Positions 48,079 to 57,449 of a stretch of 64,000 nt of DNA are shown here, piece by piece. Location of the stretch: positions 186,001 through 250,000 of the forward strand of contig NZ_CP045429.1 in the NCBI RefSeq assembly GCF_005886805.2, read 5' to 3'. Origin of the DNA: Pseudoalteromonas rubra (GTDB lineage Bacteria; Pseudomonadota; Gammaproteobacteria; Enterobacterales; Alteromonadaceae). Below the pieces are notes generated by a model. That model had not been told where the DNA came from. It searched no databases and saw nothing but the letters and a program-made list of their open reading frames with translations. Made by a program: the position numbers and the translations under genes. How positions within the stretch are numbered: position 1 is the stretch's first letter; each line of letters opens with the position of its first letter.

Positions 48079-48447
48079 TCAGGGCGTAAACTTAATGGGC
48101 ACATCGTGGCGTGCAGACACACGCTGCTGATAAAGTTGCCACAGTTCATCCTCTTGCTCACTGAGCTTTCGCAGGTACTGCCAGCTGAACAGTCCTGAAT
48201 TATGACCGTCATCGAACACCAATCTGACTGCATAGTGTCCCACCGGCTCAATTTTGCTGATGGCTACATCTTGTTTATTGAGGACCAGTTGCTGCTGACC
48301 GGGGCCATGTCCCTGTACTTCAGCGGAGGGAGAATGGACCCGTAAAAACTCAGCGCTGAGTGTGTGCGTCAGACCATCATCAAAGTACACATCAAGCAGG
48401 CTTTGTTGGGTGTGGTAATGCAGTTTGGTAACTTGATACATAGGCAT
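48079..48447 (-). CDS. DUF971 (gamma-butyrobetaine hydroxylase-like N-terminal) protein
   Basis: A 122-residue protein, all of it a DUF971 domain (Y-Q-V-T-K-L-H-Y-H near the start; F-L-R-V-H-S-P-S-A-E-V-Q-G-H-G; the F-D-D-G-H-N-S-G-L-F-S-W-Q-Y segment). In eukaryotes this domain opens gamma-butyrobetaine hydroxylase; the bacterial single-domain form has no known reaction but is widely found beside hslVU, as here. The ATGs at 48447 and 48441 are both possible. The start lies directly after the T tract of the hslU terminator, so it depends on read-through or a promoter within hslU. Confidence 0.85.
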   Translation of the reverse strand: MPMYQVTKLHYHTQQSLLDVYFDDGLTHTLSAEFLRVHSPSAEVQGHGPGQQQLVLNKQDVAISKIEPVGHYAVRLVFDDGHNSGLFSWQYLRKLSEQEDELWQLYQQRVSARHDVPIKFTP

Positions 48448-48472
48448 AAAAAAGCCCGATCAGTGACCGGGC
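48448..48472 (-). terminator. Terminator or attenuator after hslU
   Basis: On the minus strand a GCCCG/CGGGC-based hairpin is followed by TTTTTT, ending directly at the ATG of the DUF971 gene. Some hslVU transcripts probably stop here. Confidence 0.7.
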
Positions 48473-48481
48473 GGGATTCCG

Positions 48482-49810
48482 TTAAAGAATAAAGCGGCTC
48501 AGGTCTTCGTCCTGTACCAGCATATCTAAATGCTTGTCGACATAGGCGGCATCTATCGTTAGTGACTCACCGGCTTTATCGGAAGCATCGAAAGAGATTT
48601 CTTCCATCAGCTTTTCCATCACAGTGTGCAGACGACGGGCACCAATGTTTTCCGTTTTCTCATTCACCTGCCAGGCAGCCTGGGCAATGCGCTCAATGGC
48701 ATCCTCACTGAATGCGATGCTGACACTTTCTGTGTCCATCAGGGCTTGTTGTTGCTCTGTAAGTGACGCATGTGGCTCTGTCAGAATGCGTTTGAAGTCT
48801 TTTGCTGTAAGTGCTTCGAGCTCAACACGAATTGGTAAACGGCCTTGCAGCTCAGGAATAAGATCAGAAGGCTTGGCCATCTGGAATGCCCCTGAAGCGA
48901 TAAACAGAATGTGGTCTGTTTTTACCATGCCATGTTTAGTACTGACCGTTGAGCCTTCAATGAGTGGCAGCAGGTCGCGCTGAACCCCTTCTCGGCTGAC
49001 ATCGGGCCCTGAGGCTTCGCCACGCTTACAGATTTTGTCGATCTCATCAACGAACACGATGCCATTTTGTTCAACGGCAAAAATCGCCTGCTCTTTTAGC
49101 TCTTCTGGGTTTACCAGCTTCGCAGCTTCTTCTTCAATCAACAGTTTGAAGGCTTCTTTGATTTTTAGCTTGCGGCTTTTCTTTTTGTCGCCTGACAGAT
49201 TTTGGAACATGCCCTGTAATTGATTGGTCATTTCTTCCATGCCTGGCGGTGCCATGATCTCAACCTGAGGGGAGGTTTCTGCCACTTCAATGTCGATCTC
49301 TTTATCATCCAGCTGGCCTTCACGCAGCTTCTTGCGGAATACCTGACGCGTAGAGCTGTTGTCACTCTGTTGTGTTTCACCCCAGGCATCTTTGGCTGGT
49401 GGCAGCAGCGCATCTAAAATGCGTTCTTCAGCGGCTTCTTCTGCACGGTGTTTGTGCTTCTTGGTTTGCAGCTCGCGCGTCATTTTAAAAGATACTTCAA
49501 CCAAATCACGGATGATGGTTTCGACTTCTTTACCCACATAACCGACTTCGGTGAATTTAGTCGCTTCAACTTTGATAAATGGCGCGTTCGCCAGCTTCGC
49601 CAGGCGACGGGCGATTTCGGTTTTACCCACACCGGTTGGGCCAATCATCAAAATATTTTTGGGGGTGACTTCAGTACGTAGCTCTTCAGGGAGCTGCATG
49701 CGACGCCAGCGGTTTCTGAGCGCAATGGCAACGGCTTTCTTTGCTTTGTCCTGACCAATAATATGCTGGTCCAGCTCATGGACGATTTCTCTTGGGGTCA
49801 TTGCTGTCAT
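48482..49810 (-). CDS. hslU: ATP-dependent protease HslUV, ATPase subunit
   Basis: A 442-residue AAA+ unfoldase. Walker A is G-P-T-G-V-G-K-T-E, Walker B F-V-D-E-I-D-K, and the pore loop G-Y-V-G is present (V-G-Y-V-G-K). The I domain with its long acidic insert (about 110-230) is normal. It feeds unfolded proteins into HslV. It follows hslV by 11 bases. Confidence 0.97.
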   Translation of the reverse strand: MTAMTPREIVHELDQHIIGQDKAKKAVAIALRNRWRRMQLPEELRTEVTPKNILMIGPTGVGKTEIARRLAKLANAPFIKVEATKFTEVGYVGKEVETIIRDLVEVSFKMTRELQTKKHKHRAEEAAEERILDALLPPAKDAWGETQQSDNSSTRQVFRKKLREGQLDDKEIDIEVAETSPQVEIMAPPGMEEMTNQLQGMFQNLSGDKKKSRKLKIKEAFKLLIEEEAAKLVNPEELKEQAIFAVEQNGIVFVDEIDKICKRGEASGPDVSREGVQRDLLPLIEGSTVSTKHGMVKTDHILFIASGAFQMAKPSDLIPELQGRLPIRVELEALTAKDFKRILTEPHASLTEQQQALMDTESVSIAFSEDAIERIAQAAWQVNEKTENIGARRLHTVMEKLMEEISFDASDKAGESLTIDAAYVDKHLDMLVQDEDLSRFIL

Positions 49811-49821
49811 GGCAATTCCTA

Positions 49822-50340
49822 TTACAATTCTTCGATGGTTTGGAAATTGTTGGTAAAGACGCAGATATCGCCTGCGATTTTAAGGCTCTTTTCCACAATT
49901 TCTCGGGCACTCAGGTCGGTGTTCTCAATCAGCGCGGTGGCAGCTGCCTGAGCAAAGTTACCACCACTACCGATGGCGATTAGATCGTGCTCTGGCTGAA
50001 CAACGTCACCATTACCTGTGATGATCAATGACGCGGTTTCATCGGCAACGGCCAGCAAGGCTTCGAGCTTGCGCAGTGCTCTGTCGGTTCGCCAATCTTT
50101 TGCCATTTCCACGGCTGCACGAGTTAGGTGGCCCTGGTGCATTTCCAGTTTGGTTTCAAAGCGCTCAAACAGGGTGAAGGCGTCGGCAGTGCCACCTGCA
50201 AAGCCTGCAAGCACCTTACCGTTGTATAGGCGACGCACTTTTTTAGCATTGCCTTTCATTACCGTATTGCCAAGCGAAACCTGGCCATCTCCACCTATTA
50301 CGACTTTGTCGCCTCGGCGAACACTCACGATAGTTGTCAT
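49822..50340 (-). CDS. hslV: ATP-dependent protease HslUV, proteolytic subunit
   Basis: A 172-residue N-terminal-nucleophile hydrolase. After removal of Met, Thr2 (T-T-I-V-S-V-R-R) is the active-site threonine, and the G-G-D-G-Q segment with the nearby Lys (K-V-V-I) is intact. It forms the dodecameric core of the heat-shock protease. Expected order with hslU downstream. Confidence 0.97.
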   Translation of the reverse strand: MTTIVSVRRGDKVVIGGDGQVSLGNTVMKGNAKKVRRLYNGKVLAGFAGGTADAFTLFERFETKLEMHQGHLTRAAVEMAKDWRTDRALRKLEALLAVADETASLIITGNGDVVQPEHDLIAIGSGGNFAQAAATALIENTDLSAREIVEKSLKIAGDICVFTNNFQTIEEL

Positions 50341-50416
50341 AGTATTCCTTAATCAGGAGGCACATGCCTCAAGTATAAAATCAATTAGGGTAGAGATAGG
50401 GACGATTTTACGAAGA

Positions 50417-50950
50417 TCAAGTCCACTTCCAGATCCCACAGCTGACGATGTTTATTCGTTCCAGCTTATTTTTATCGCTCTCAGCGCCCCGTTTGGTGTC
50501 ATAGGGACCCAAACGCACCCGGTACCAGACACCGTTGGAGCCTTCTGTGCGACGGATCTCGGCGATCAGGCCAGCGAACGCCATTTTGGCTTTCATTTGT
50601 TCGGCCTGCTCATAGGTTCTGAATGAGCCACACTGCATCTGATAGGGGCCCTGGCTCTCTATTTTCTTGACCTCAACTTTAACCTCATGATCTTTAATGT
50701 CTTTGATGAAGTCTGGTGGGCGTGGCAGGTCTTTTTCTGCTTTCGGTTGCTCCGTTTTCTTTGCTGGCATTGGGCTGATGGGCTGTGCCTCGGGTTCGCC
50801 ATGCTGCTTGATGTACCACAGGCCATAACCAAAGGCACCAATCAACACCAGTGTCAGAGCAGCAAAAAATTTCGGGAAAGGTTTGGCAACCTTTCCTTTG
50901 GCGGCTTTTTTACCGCCCGGCTTCTTATTTATGTAGTCGTGTTGTGCCAT
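50417..50950 (-). CDS. ftsN: FtsN-like SPOR domain protein
   Basis: A 177-residue bitopic protein: short basic cytoplasmic N-terminus, one membrane helix (about 28-46), a Lys/Pro-rich linker (about 50-100), and a C-terminal SPOR domain (about 100-177; Q-C-G-S-F-R-T-Y-E-Q-A-E-Q-M-K). SPOR binds denuded septal peptidoglycan. Place between priA and hslV is that of ftsN in E. coli and Shewanella; at 177 residues it is much shorter than E. coli FtsN (319), because the linker is short. Confidence 0.82.
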   Translation of the reverse strand: MAQHDYINKKPGGKKAAKGKVAKPFPKFFAALTLVLIGAFGYGLWYIKQHGEPEAQPISPMPAKKTEQPKAEKDLPRPPDFIKDIKDHEVKVEVKKIESQGPYQMQCGSFRTYEQAEQMKAKMAFAGLIAEIRRTEGSNGVWYRVRLGPYDTKRGAESDKNKLERINIVSCGIWKWT

Positions 50951-50959
50951 AACGTTTTT

Positions 50960-53131
50960 TTAATAGGTATCCATAGGGTCAACGTCAATACTCCAGCGCA
51001 CCCGGTTGGCGAGTTTATGCTGGCCGATATAATCAGCCAGTTGTGCCAGGTATTGATGCAGTACTTTGCGTTGCGCTGCCTGAATATGCAATTGATATCG
51101 GTATTTTCCGGCCAGGCGTTCCATCGGCGCGGGGATCGGTCCGAGTAATTGTATACCAGGGTAGGGGGTGGCTGGAACCAGATCCGATAAAAACGCCATG
51201 ACCAGTTGTGCATTGGTGGCTTCTGCACGGATCAAAGCCAGATGGCTGTATGGGGGCATCTGGGTTTCCTCGCGTTCGCGCAATGCATAGCGGGCAAAAT
51301 CCTGATAGCCGTTGTTCACCAGATCCTGTAACAAAGGATGTTCCGGGAAGTGGGTTTGCAACAGCACAGTACCGGCTTCGCCACTACGCCCGGCTCGCCC
51401 TGCGACCTGGGTTATGAGCTGCGCCATGTGCTCAGTGGCGCGAAAGTCGCACGAATACAAGCCACTGTCTACGTCGAGGATCACCACCAGGTTGACGTCT
51501 GCGAAATGATGTCCTTTGGCGAGCATCTGAGTGCCAATGAGCAGTCGCGCGCCCCCTTGGTTAATTTCATCCAGTACGGTTTCCAGGCTACCTTTGCGCC
51601 GGGTTGAATCCCGGTCTATCCGGTGCACCGGAAAATCAGCAAATTGCTGGGTTAAAAACTCTTCCAGTTGCTCGGTGCCATATCCCGTTGGCATGATCTG
51701 GGTGCTGCCACAGTCAGGGCATTGCACGGGCACAAACGCTTGTTCAGAACAGTGGTGGCAGATCAATCGGCTAAGGGATTTATGATAGGTGGCGCTGGTA
51801 CTACAACGATTACAGTTGCTGAGCCAGCCGCACTCATGACAGATAAGTGTCGGGGCAAAGCCACGCCGGTTGAGAAATACCATGACCTGCTGTCCGCGTG
51901 CCAGTGTAGCAGCTATGGTATCCAGGCTGGCCTTGGCAAACCCCGATTGCTCAGCCTGACCTTTCATATCGACTAACATAAAGCGGTTATCTTGCTGTGT
52001 TTGTGCGCGTTTGGTGAGAGGCAGCAGTTGATAGCGGTTTTGCAGGGCTTTTTGCAGGGTTTCCAGTGCCGGGGTGGCGGTGCCGAGGATTAATGGAAAC
52101 TGGCCTTGTGCAGCACGGTAGGCCGCGAGATCACGGGCATGGTAGCGCAACCCGTCTTGTTGTTTGAATGAGCCGTCGTGTTCTTCATCGACTACTATCA
52201 TGCCCAAGGTCTGAAAGGGCAAAAAGATGGCTGAGCGGGTGCCAATCACCAGAGCTGACTCTCCCAGCTCGGCGCGACGCCAGGTGTGTAAGCGCTCATT
52301 ATCGGTGAGATTCGAGTGCCAAAGATCGATGGGTAACCCCTCAAAACGGCGTTTGAAACGGTTAACCGTTTGTGGCGTCAGCCCTATTTCTGGCACCAGT
52401 ACGAGTGCCTGTTTGCCACTGGCTAAAATGGCTTCGAGGCTTTGCAGATACACTTCGGTTTTACCACTGCCTGTCACACCTTCGAGTAAGAAGGTACGAA
52501 ACCCGGTCTCACTGTTGATGGCACTGCAGGCGGTAGCCTGCTCTGGGTTGAGTCTGGGTTTACTACCGAGCTGCAACGGCCTGGATTGCCAGTGTGTATC
52601 TGTGCGCAGTTCTTCCTGGATCAGTGCTTTTTCTAACAAGGCTTTGATCTGTGCCTGTGAGAAGCCCAGTGTTTTGAGCTCACTGGCGGTGGCATCTCCG
52701 GCACTGCGCAGTTGCTCAAGCAATGATAATTGTTTCTTTGCTCTGAGCTGAGTGGTTTCACGCCCCGCTACTGTCAGCGTCAGTACCGGCACCTGGGTTT
52801 TATCAACTTGCTCGCCTTCGCGCAGTGCGCCGGGTAGGGCAGTAAACAAGGTTTCGCCCAGAGGGTGACAATAATACTGGGCACCGAAGCGCAAGAATCC
52901 GAGGTGCTCTGGCGACAGCACGGGGGCAGTATCCAGTACAGACTCAATGGCTTTTATTTTCTCGGCGGGCACATCGCTGTGAGACTTTAAGGCCACAACA
53001 ATGGCAACGCAGGCCCGGCTGGCAAATTTTACTCTGACTCGGCCGCCCACACAGGGCTGCTGTTGTGGCTCGAGGCGGTAATCAAAGGTTCTATGTAAAG
53101 GCACTTTTAAAGCGACTTCGGCGAAGCGCAT
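50960..53131 (-). CDS. priA: Primosomal replication protein N' (PriA helicase)
   Basis: A 723-residue helicase that restarts stalled forks. Walker A G-V-T-G-S-G-K-T-E, D-E-E-H box, and eight Cys (C-H-E-C-G, C-N-R-C, C-H-H-C, C-P-D-C) that bind two zinc ions. Full length. ftsN follows directly by 9 bases. Confidence 0.97.
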   Translation of the reverse strand: MRFAEVALKVPLHRTFDYRLEPQQQPCVGGRVRVKFASRACVAIVVALKSHSDVPAEKIKAIESVLDTAPVLSPEHLGFLRFGAQYYCHPLGETLFTALPGALREGEQVDKTQVPVLTLTVAGRETTQLRAKKQLSLLEQLRSAGDATASELKTLGFSQAQIKALLEKALIQEELRTDTHWQSRPLQLGSKPRLNPEQATACSAINSETGFRTFLLEGVTGSGKTEVYLQSLEAILASGKQALVLVPEIGLTPQTVNRFKRRFEGLPIDLWHSNLTDNERLHTWRRAELGESALVIGTRSAIFLPFQTLGMIVVDEEHDGSFKQQDGLRYHARDLAAYRAAQGQFPLILGTATPALETLQKALQNRYQLLPLTKRAQTQQDNRFMLVDMKGQAEQSGFAKASLDTIAATLARGQQVMVFLNRRGFAPTLICHECGWLSNCNRCSTSATYHKSLSRLICHHCSEQAFVPVQCPDCGSTQIMPTGYGTEQLEEFLTQQFADFPVHRIDRDSTRRKGSLETVLDEINQGGARLLIGTQMLAKGHHFADVNLVVILDVDSGLYSCDFRATEHMAQLITQVAGRAGRSGEAGTVLLQTHFPEHPLLQDLVNNGYQDFARYALREREETQMPPYSHLALIRAEATNAQLVMAFLSDLVPATPYPGIQLLGPIPAPMERLAGKYRYQLHIQAAQRKVLHQYLAQLADYIGQHKLANRVRWSIDVDPMDTY

Positions 53132-53328
53132 GGAGACTCCGGCATCTGAATATCAAAGTTAAGGACTGGCGCCTGATAGCCCTATCGGGTGCTAACAGAA
53201 CACGGGCTCAGTATACCGTAACAATGTAAAAATGCATGCCAGTGGTGAGGGAGTTTAGTGTGTATGGCATATTTTGCGGTTACATTCCGAGATTGCGCAA
53301 AAAATAACAGCTAAATTGCATTTATTGC

Positions 53329-53357
53329 TTGTGGATCATCCCGATTGACCCTAAAAT
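53329..53357 (+). promoter_or_regulatory. Putative sigma-70 promoter of rpmE
   Basis: TTGTGG, a 17-base spacer and TAAAAT, in the priA-rpmE divergent gap. It gives a leader of about 77 bases. The remainder of this 309-base gap holds no recognised gene. Confidence 0.45.
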
Positions 53358-53440
53358 ACGCGTCCACAATTTTTGTATAACTACGTATGGTGCCAGACTT
53401 CGGGTTTGGAGAGCGATACGGCCTTAACTAGAGGTGTCCT

Positions 53441-53656
53441 ATGAAAGAAGGTATTCATCCTACGTACGAAACAATTACAGCAACTTGTTCGTGCGGTAAC
53501 AAATTCGAGACTCGTTCAACACTGTGTAAAGACATTCACCTGGACGTATGTTCTGCATGTCACCCGTTCTACACTGGTAAGCAGAAGATCCTAGACACAG
53601 GTGGTCGTGTTGATCGCTTCAACAAGCGCTTTGGCGCGCTTAGCAGCAAGAAGTAA
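53441..53656 (+). CDS. rpmE: 50S ribosomal protein L31 (bL31), zinc type
   Basis: A 71-residue protein of the C+ (zinc-binding) type: Cys in C-S-C-G, C-K-D and C-S-A-C are in place. It bridges the subunits at the central protuberance. Full length. This is the form replaced by YkgM-type L31 under zinc shortage. Its terminator follows. Confidence 0.97.
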   Translation: MKEGIHPTYETITATCSCGNKFETRSTLCKDIHLDVCSACHPFYTGKQKILDTGGRVDRFNKRFGALSSKK

Positions 53657-53674
53657 GCCTTACTTCTGTTGTAG

Positions 53675-53699
53675 AAAAAGCACCTTCGGGTGCTTTTTT
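53675..53699 (+). terminator. Terminator after rpmE
   Basis: AAGCACC/GGTGCTT stem with a TTCG-type tetraloop and six T. Confidence 0.9.
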
Positions 53700-54284
53700 C
53701 GTTTCTGTCCCCGGTAATGTGCGATTTTGCCAAATGCTGCACTTTACTATGCTAAGTGGACGGATCAGTGCCGTTCGGTCAGTAAAGTTTCCAGTAATGC
53801 AAGATTGTTGCCGACAAACCTGCATGCTATAGCGTTCGTTAAGTTGTGCTCATGTGACAACCATATCACAGCGCAAATTTCCCCTGAATGATCATATTCA
53901 CCTGATTAATCTGCATAGCTACCCCGGCCAATGTCTCGATTTTTTTATTTAATATTAGTTAAAAGTCGGTATTTTCTCTCATTATGTTGCTAAATGTCGG
54001 GAACTTGTTTTTTACGTTTGTTTTATTCATTTGATTTATACTCCGCATAAAAATGACGCTATTTTGACCTGAAAATGACACTTATCGGATCATTTGTTGT
54101 GAGTTAAGTTTGCCGAAAAGTAGCAAAAAAGTCGCTAAATATTGCTAACTGCCAACTATCTTTGCTTTAACAGGATAGACCTGATATGGCTTGAATTAAT
54201 TTTTAAAAAAGGTATGGTTTAACACAGTTAGCGAATTTTTATCTCACTCTCACTTTCAACTTCTTCGTAGGAAAAAATCGCGTC
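53700..54284. other. AT-rich spacer before the malic enzyme gene
   Basis: About 585 bases without a convincing ORF. The only candidates have no ribosome binding site. Two similar ATGAC-containing stretches (about 54051-54060 and 54074-54083) precede the malic enzyme and could be operator halves, but the match is weak and no regulator is assigned. Confidence 0.5.
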
Positions 54285-55526
54285 ATGTCAGACTTTCGTG
54301 AACAAGCTTTACATTATCATGCCCACCCCGTTCCAGGAAAAATCAGCGTAGAGTTGACCAAGCCTGCAGAAACCGTCAAAGACTTAGCCCTGGCATACAG
54401 CCCGGGTGTTGCAGAGCCGGTTCGTGAAATTGCAGCCGATCCCAGCAATGCATACCGTTATACAGGCAAAGGTAACATGGTGGCTGTGATCAGTAATGGT
54501 ACTGCTATCCTCGGGTTAGGCAACCTGGGCCCATTGGCGTCCAAGCCAGTGATGGAAGGTAAAGCCTTACTGTTTAAGCGCTTTGCTGGTCTTGATTCAA
54601 TTGATATTGAAGTTAAGCATCGGACCACTGAAGACTTTATCAATACAGTTGCAAACATTGCCGATACCTTTGGCGGTATTAATCTGGAAGACATCAAAGC
54701 ACCTGAGTGTTTTGAGATTGAGCGTGCGCTGATCGAGCGTTGTGATGTGCCGGTGTTCCATGATGATCAGCATGGCACCGCGATTGTAACCGCTGCGGGT
54801 ATGTTGAATGCGCTGGAGATTCAGGGCAAAAATATTCATGACGCGATTATCGTTTGTTTGGGGGCTGGTGCAGCTGCCATCGCGTGTATGGAGCTTTTGA
54901 TTAAGTGTGGTGCACAACGTGAACACATTTATATGCTTGACCGTAAGGGGGTTATTCACACTCGCCGTGATGATCTCAACGAATACAAAAAGTTGTTTGC
55001 CAATAACACGGATAAGCGCACGTTACAGGACGTGATCGAAGATGCAGACGTGTTTGTGGGTGTATCTGGTCCGGACCTGTTGTCACCGGAAGATCTGAAA
55101 TTAATGGCTGATAAGCCTGTGGTGTTTGCCTGCTCTAACCCGGATCCTGAGATCAGCCCGGAAGTGGCACATGGCGCGCGTGATGATCTGATCATGGCAA
55201 CGGGCCGCTCTGATTACCCTAATCAGGTGAACAATGTACTGTGTTTCCCGTTTATCTTCCGAGGTGCGCTGGACGTGCGTGCAACGGCCATTAATGATGA
55301 AATGAAGATAGCCGCGGTTGAAGCAATTCGCAGCATTGCCAAAGAGCCGGTGCCTGCTGAAGTACTCAAAGCGGCGGATGTGGACAGCCTGGAGTTTGGT
55401 GAACATTACATCATTCCTAAGCCGATGGACCCGCGCTTGCTACCACGTATCGCCAGAGCTGTTGCCGAGGCCGCGGTAGAATCGGGTGTCGCACAAATTG
55501 AGATGCCAGAAAACTACATGGCATAA
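54285..55526 (+). CDS. NAD(P)-dependent malic enzyme, short form
   Basis: A 413-residue oxidoreductase that decarboxylates malate to pyruvate. It has the Y-S-P-G-V-A-E-P and G-N-L-G-P-L-A-S-K-P-V-M-E-G-K substrate region, catalytic Lys in this stretch, the metal site F-H-D-D-Q-H-G-T-A, and a Rossmann loop G-A-G-A-A. It lacks the C-terminal phosphate-acetyltransferase-like domain of MaeB, so it is the short bacterial form. The cofactor cannot be fixed by eye. Confidence 0.93.
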   Translation: MSDFREQALHYHAHPVPGKISVELTKPAETVKDLALAYSPGVAEPVREIAADPSNAYRYTGKGNMVAVISNGTAILGLGNLGPLASKPVMEGKALLFKRFAGLDSIDIEVKHRTTEDFINTVANIADTFGGINLEDIKAPECFEIERALIERCDVPVFHDDQHGTAIVTAAGMLNALEIQGKNIHDAIIVCLGAGAAAIACMELLIKCGAQREHIYMLDRKGVIHTRRDDLNEYKKLFANNTDKRTLQDVIEDADVFVGVSGPDLLSPEDLKLMADKPVVFACSNPDPEISPEVAHGARDDLIMATGRSDYPNQVNNVLCFPFIFRGALDVRATAINDEMKIAAVEAIRSIAKEPVPAEVLKAADVDSLEFGEHYIIPKPMDPRLLPRIARAVAEAAVESGVAQIEMPENYMA

Positions 55527-55538
55527 GTCAGTTTGAGC

Positions 55539-55570
55539 AAAAAAAAGCCTCACAATGTGAGGCTTTTTTT
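55539..55570. terminator. Bidirectional terminator between the malic enzyme gene and metJ
   Basis: AAGCCTCAC/GTGAGGCTT stem with a 4-base loop, seven or more A on the left and seven T on the right. It can serve both convergent transcripts. Confidence 0.88.
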
Positions 55571-55599
55571 ATTGCTGTTTTTCACTGTCGCTGCACAGA

Positions 55600-55920
55600 T
55601 TATTCTTCATTAATCTCTGGGATCTCCAGACCCATTTCCGTCATGATCTGACGGACTTCCGCCGGGATTTTTTCCGGATTGTCTTTGCGCAGATCTTCGT
55701 CACCAGGGAGTGGCTGGCCGGTAAAGGCATGCAGAAATGCCTCACACAGTAACTCACTGTTCGTCGCGTGGCGCAGGTTGTTGACCTGGCGACGGGTGCG
55801 CTCATCGGTTAGCACTTTCAGTACGTTGAGCGGGATAGAAACAGTAATCTTTTTTACCTGTTCTGATTTCTTACCGTGTTCTGCATAAGGGTGAATATAT
55901 TCACCGTTCCATTTAGCCAT
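55600..55920 (-). CDS. metJ: Methionine repressor MetJ
   Basis: A 106-residue ribbon-helix-helix repressor (E. coli 105), nearly complete match in the DNA strand K-K-I-T-V-S-I-P and the helix region. With S-adenosylmethionine it binds tandem met boxes. It diverges from metB, as in E. coli, and the boxes lie between them. Confidence 0.97.
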   Translation of the reverse strand: MAKWNGEYIHPYAEHGKKSEQVKKITVSIPLNVLKVLTDERTRRQVNNLRHATNSELLCEAFLHAFTGQPLPGDEDLRKDNPEKIPAEVRQIMTEMGLEIPEINEE

Positions 55921-56162
55921 AGTGATGTACTTGCCTCAGTGTTGTAGATGCAATGCGAATAAGACTGTGTACTGTGTATGGATCCAACCGTGACACGTAG
56001 GCTCTCTGTTGGCAATGTTGCACGTCATTTGCCATAGTTTAAGCTCAAATACTCAGTCTTATTAGCATAGAGTTCGCGTTGAGTGGCGAAATTTTATCGG
56101 TTTAAAAAAGATAGTCAAATACTAGTTATTTAGCCATTTAGCGGTATAAATGTTTTGACTTC

Positions 56163-56210
56163 TAACTTTTGTTCATCTAACCTTTTAGACGTCTAAACAT
56201 CTAATTCATC
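56163..56210. promoter_or_regulatory. MetJ operator (tandem met boxes)
   Basis: A perfect AGACGTCT (56187-56194) followed without gap by AAACATCT (6 of 8) and flanked on the left by weaker 8-base units (for example GTTCATCT at 56171-56178). It lies just upstream of metB in the metJ-metB gap. The remainder of this gap (55921-56160) has no ORF of note. Confidence 0.8.
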
Positions 56211-56220
56211 CAGGTGACCT

Positions 56221-57444
56221 ATGAGCCAAAGCAACAAGTCAACCATAGCGGTACGTACAGGCATAGATGCCGATAAGCATCATGGTGCGGTGGTGCCGCC
56301 GCTTTATCTGTCGACCACCTATTCTTTCGCGGATTTTGATAAGAAGCGTGATTACGATTACGGTCGCAGTGGTAACCCTAATCGCGATATTCTTGCGCAA
56401 ACACTGGCGGAACTGGAAGGTGGCGCTAAGGGGATCATTACCGCAACGGGTATGGCCGCGGTTCACCTGGTGACTCAGTTACTGAATGCTGATGATACCT
56501 TAGTGATCCCACACGACTGTTATGGGGGCAGCTATCGCTTGTTTACCTCTCTGGAAAAGCGCGGTTTGCTCAAGGTTAAAGTACTGGATCTGACGCGCAG
56601 CGACAGCTTGCAGGAAATTCTGGCCATTAAACCTAAGCTGGTCTGGATTGAAACACCGAGCAACCCCATTTTGCGCTTGACGGATATTCAGGCTGTTGTG
56701 GATGTCGCCACGCAGTGTGGTGCGCTGGTCGCTGCTGACAATACTTTCTTGTCGCCGGCACTGCAAAACCCCATCGCATTTGGCGTCGACATTGTGGTCC
56801 ATTCCACCACTAAGTATATCAATGGTCACTCGGATGTTGTGGGTGGGGCTGTTATCGCTAAAACCGAGGAGTTGGGTGATGAACTGGCCTGGTGGGCCAA
56901 TAATATCGGTATCACGGGCGCGCCGTTTGACAGTTACCTGACTTTACGGGGTTTACGTACGCTCAATGTTCGCCTTAAACAGCATCAGGAAAATGCGCTG
57001 GCGATTGCACGTTACCTTGAGCAATCAGAATTTGTTAGTCAGGTTTATTACCCAGGGCTGGAAAGCCATCCTCAGCACGCACTGGCGAAACAGCAGCAAC
57101 AAGGCTTCGGTGGCATGGTGAGCTTTGATATTAAAGGGGATCTCGCGGATGCCGCTAAATTCCTGACCAGTGTGAAGCAATTCTCTCTGGCGGAATCTCT
57201 GGGTGGTGTTGAAAGCTTGATTTGTCACCCGGCGACCATGACACATGCGGGTATGGACCCGGCCGCACGGCTTGAGGCGGGTGTGGGCGACACACTGATC
57301 CGCATTTCGGTGGGGATTGAGGAAATCGACGATTTACTAGCAGACTTTGAGCAGGCATTTGCCGCGGTGAAGGCCGCACAAGGCAACTCCAGTGACAATG
57401 CGAAAGCATTTAAGCTCTCGCCAGCACATACGGCATTGTGGTAG
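56221..57444 (+). CDS. metB: Cystathionine gamma-synthase
   Basis: A 407-residue PLP enzyme that joins activated homoserine with cysteine to form cystathionine. The PLP lysine is in H-S-T-T-K-Y-I-N-G-H-S-D, and Y-G-R-S-G-N-P-N is the phosphate-binding loop. The family includes sulfhydrylases, but place before metL and divergent from metJ supports MetB. MetJ control is expected. Confidence 0.93.
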   Translation: MSQSNKSTIAVRTGIDADKHHGAVVPPLYLSTTYSFADFDKKRDYDYGRSGNPNRDILAQTLAELEGGAKGIITATGMAAVHLVTQLLNADDTLVIPHDCYGGSYRLFTSLEKRGLLKVKVLDLTRSDSLQEILAIKPKLVWIETPSNPILRLTDIQAVVDVATQCGALVAADNTFLSPALQNPIAFGVDIVVHSTTKYINGHSDVVGGAVIAKTEELGDELAWWANNIGITGAPFDSYLTLRGLRTLNVRLKQHQENALAIARYLEQSEFVSQVYYPGLESHPQHALAKQQQQGFGGMVSFDIKGDLADAAKFLTSVKQFSLAESLGGVESLICHPATMTHAGMDPAARLEAGVGDTLIRISVGIEEIDDLLADFEQAFAAVKAAQGNSSDNAKAFKLSPAHTALW

Positions 57445-57449
57445 AAGAA

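Noticed and set aside
53640..53825. 61-codon minus-strand ORF over the rpmE terminator
   Set aside because: It crosses the terminator hairpin and the rpmE end and has no start signal.
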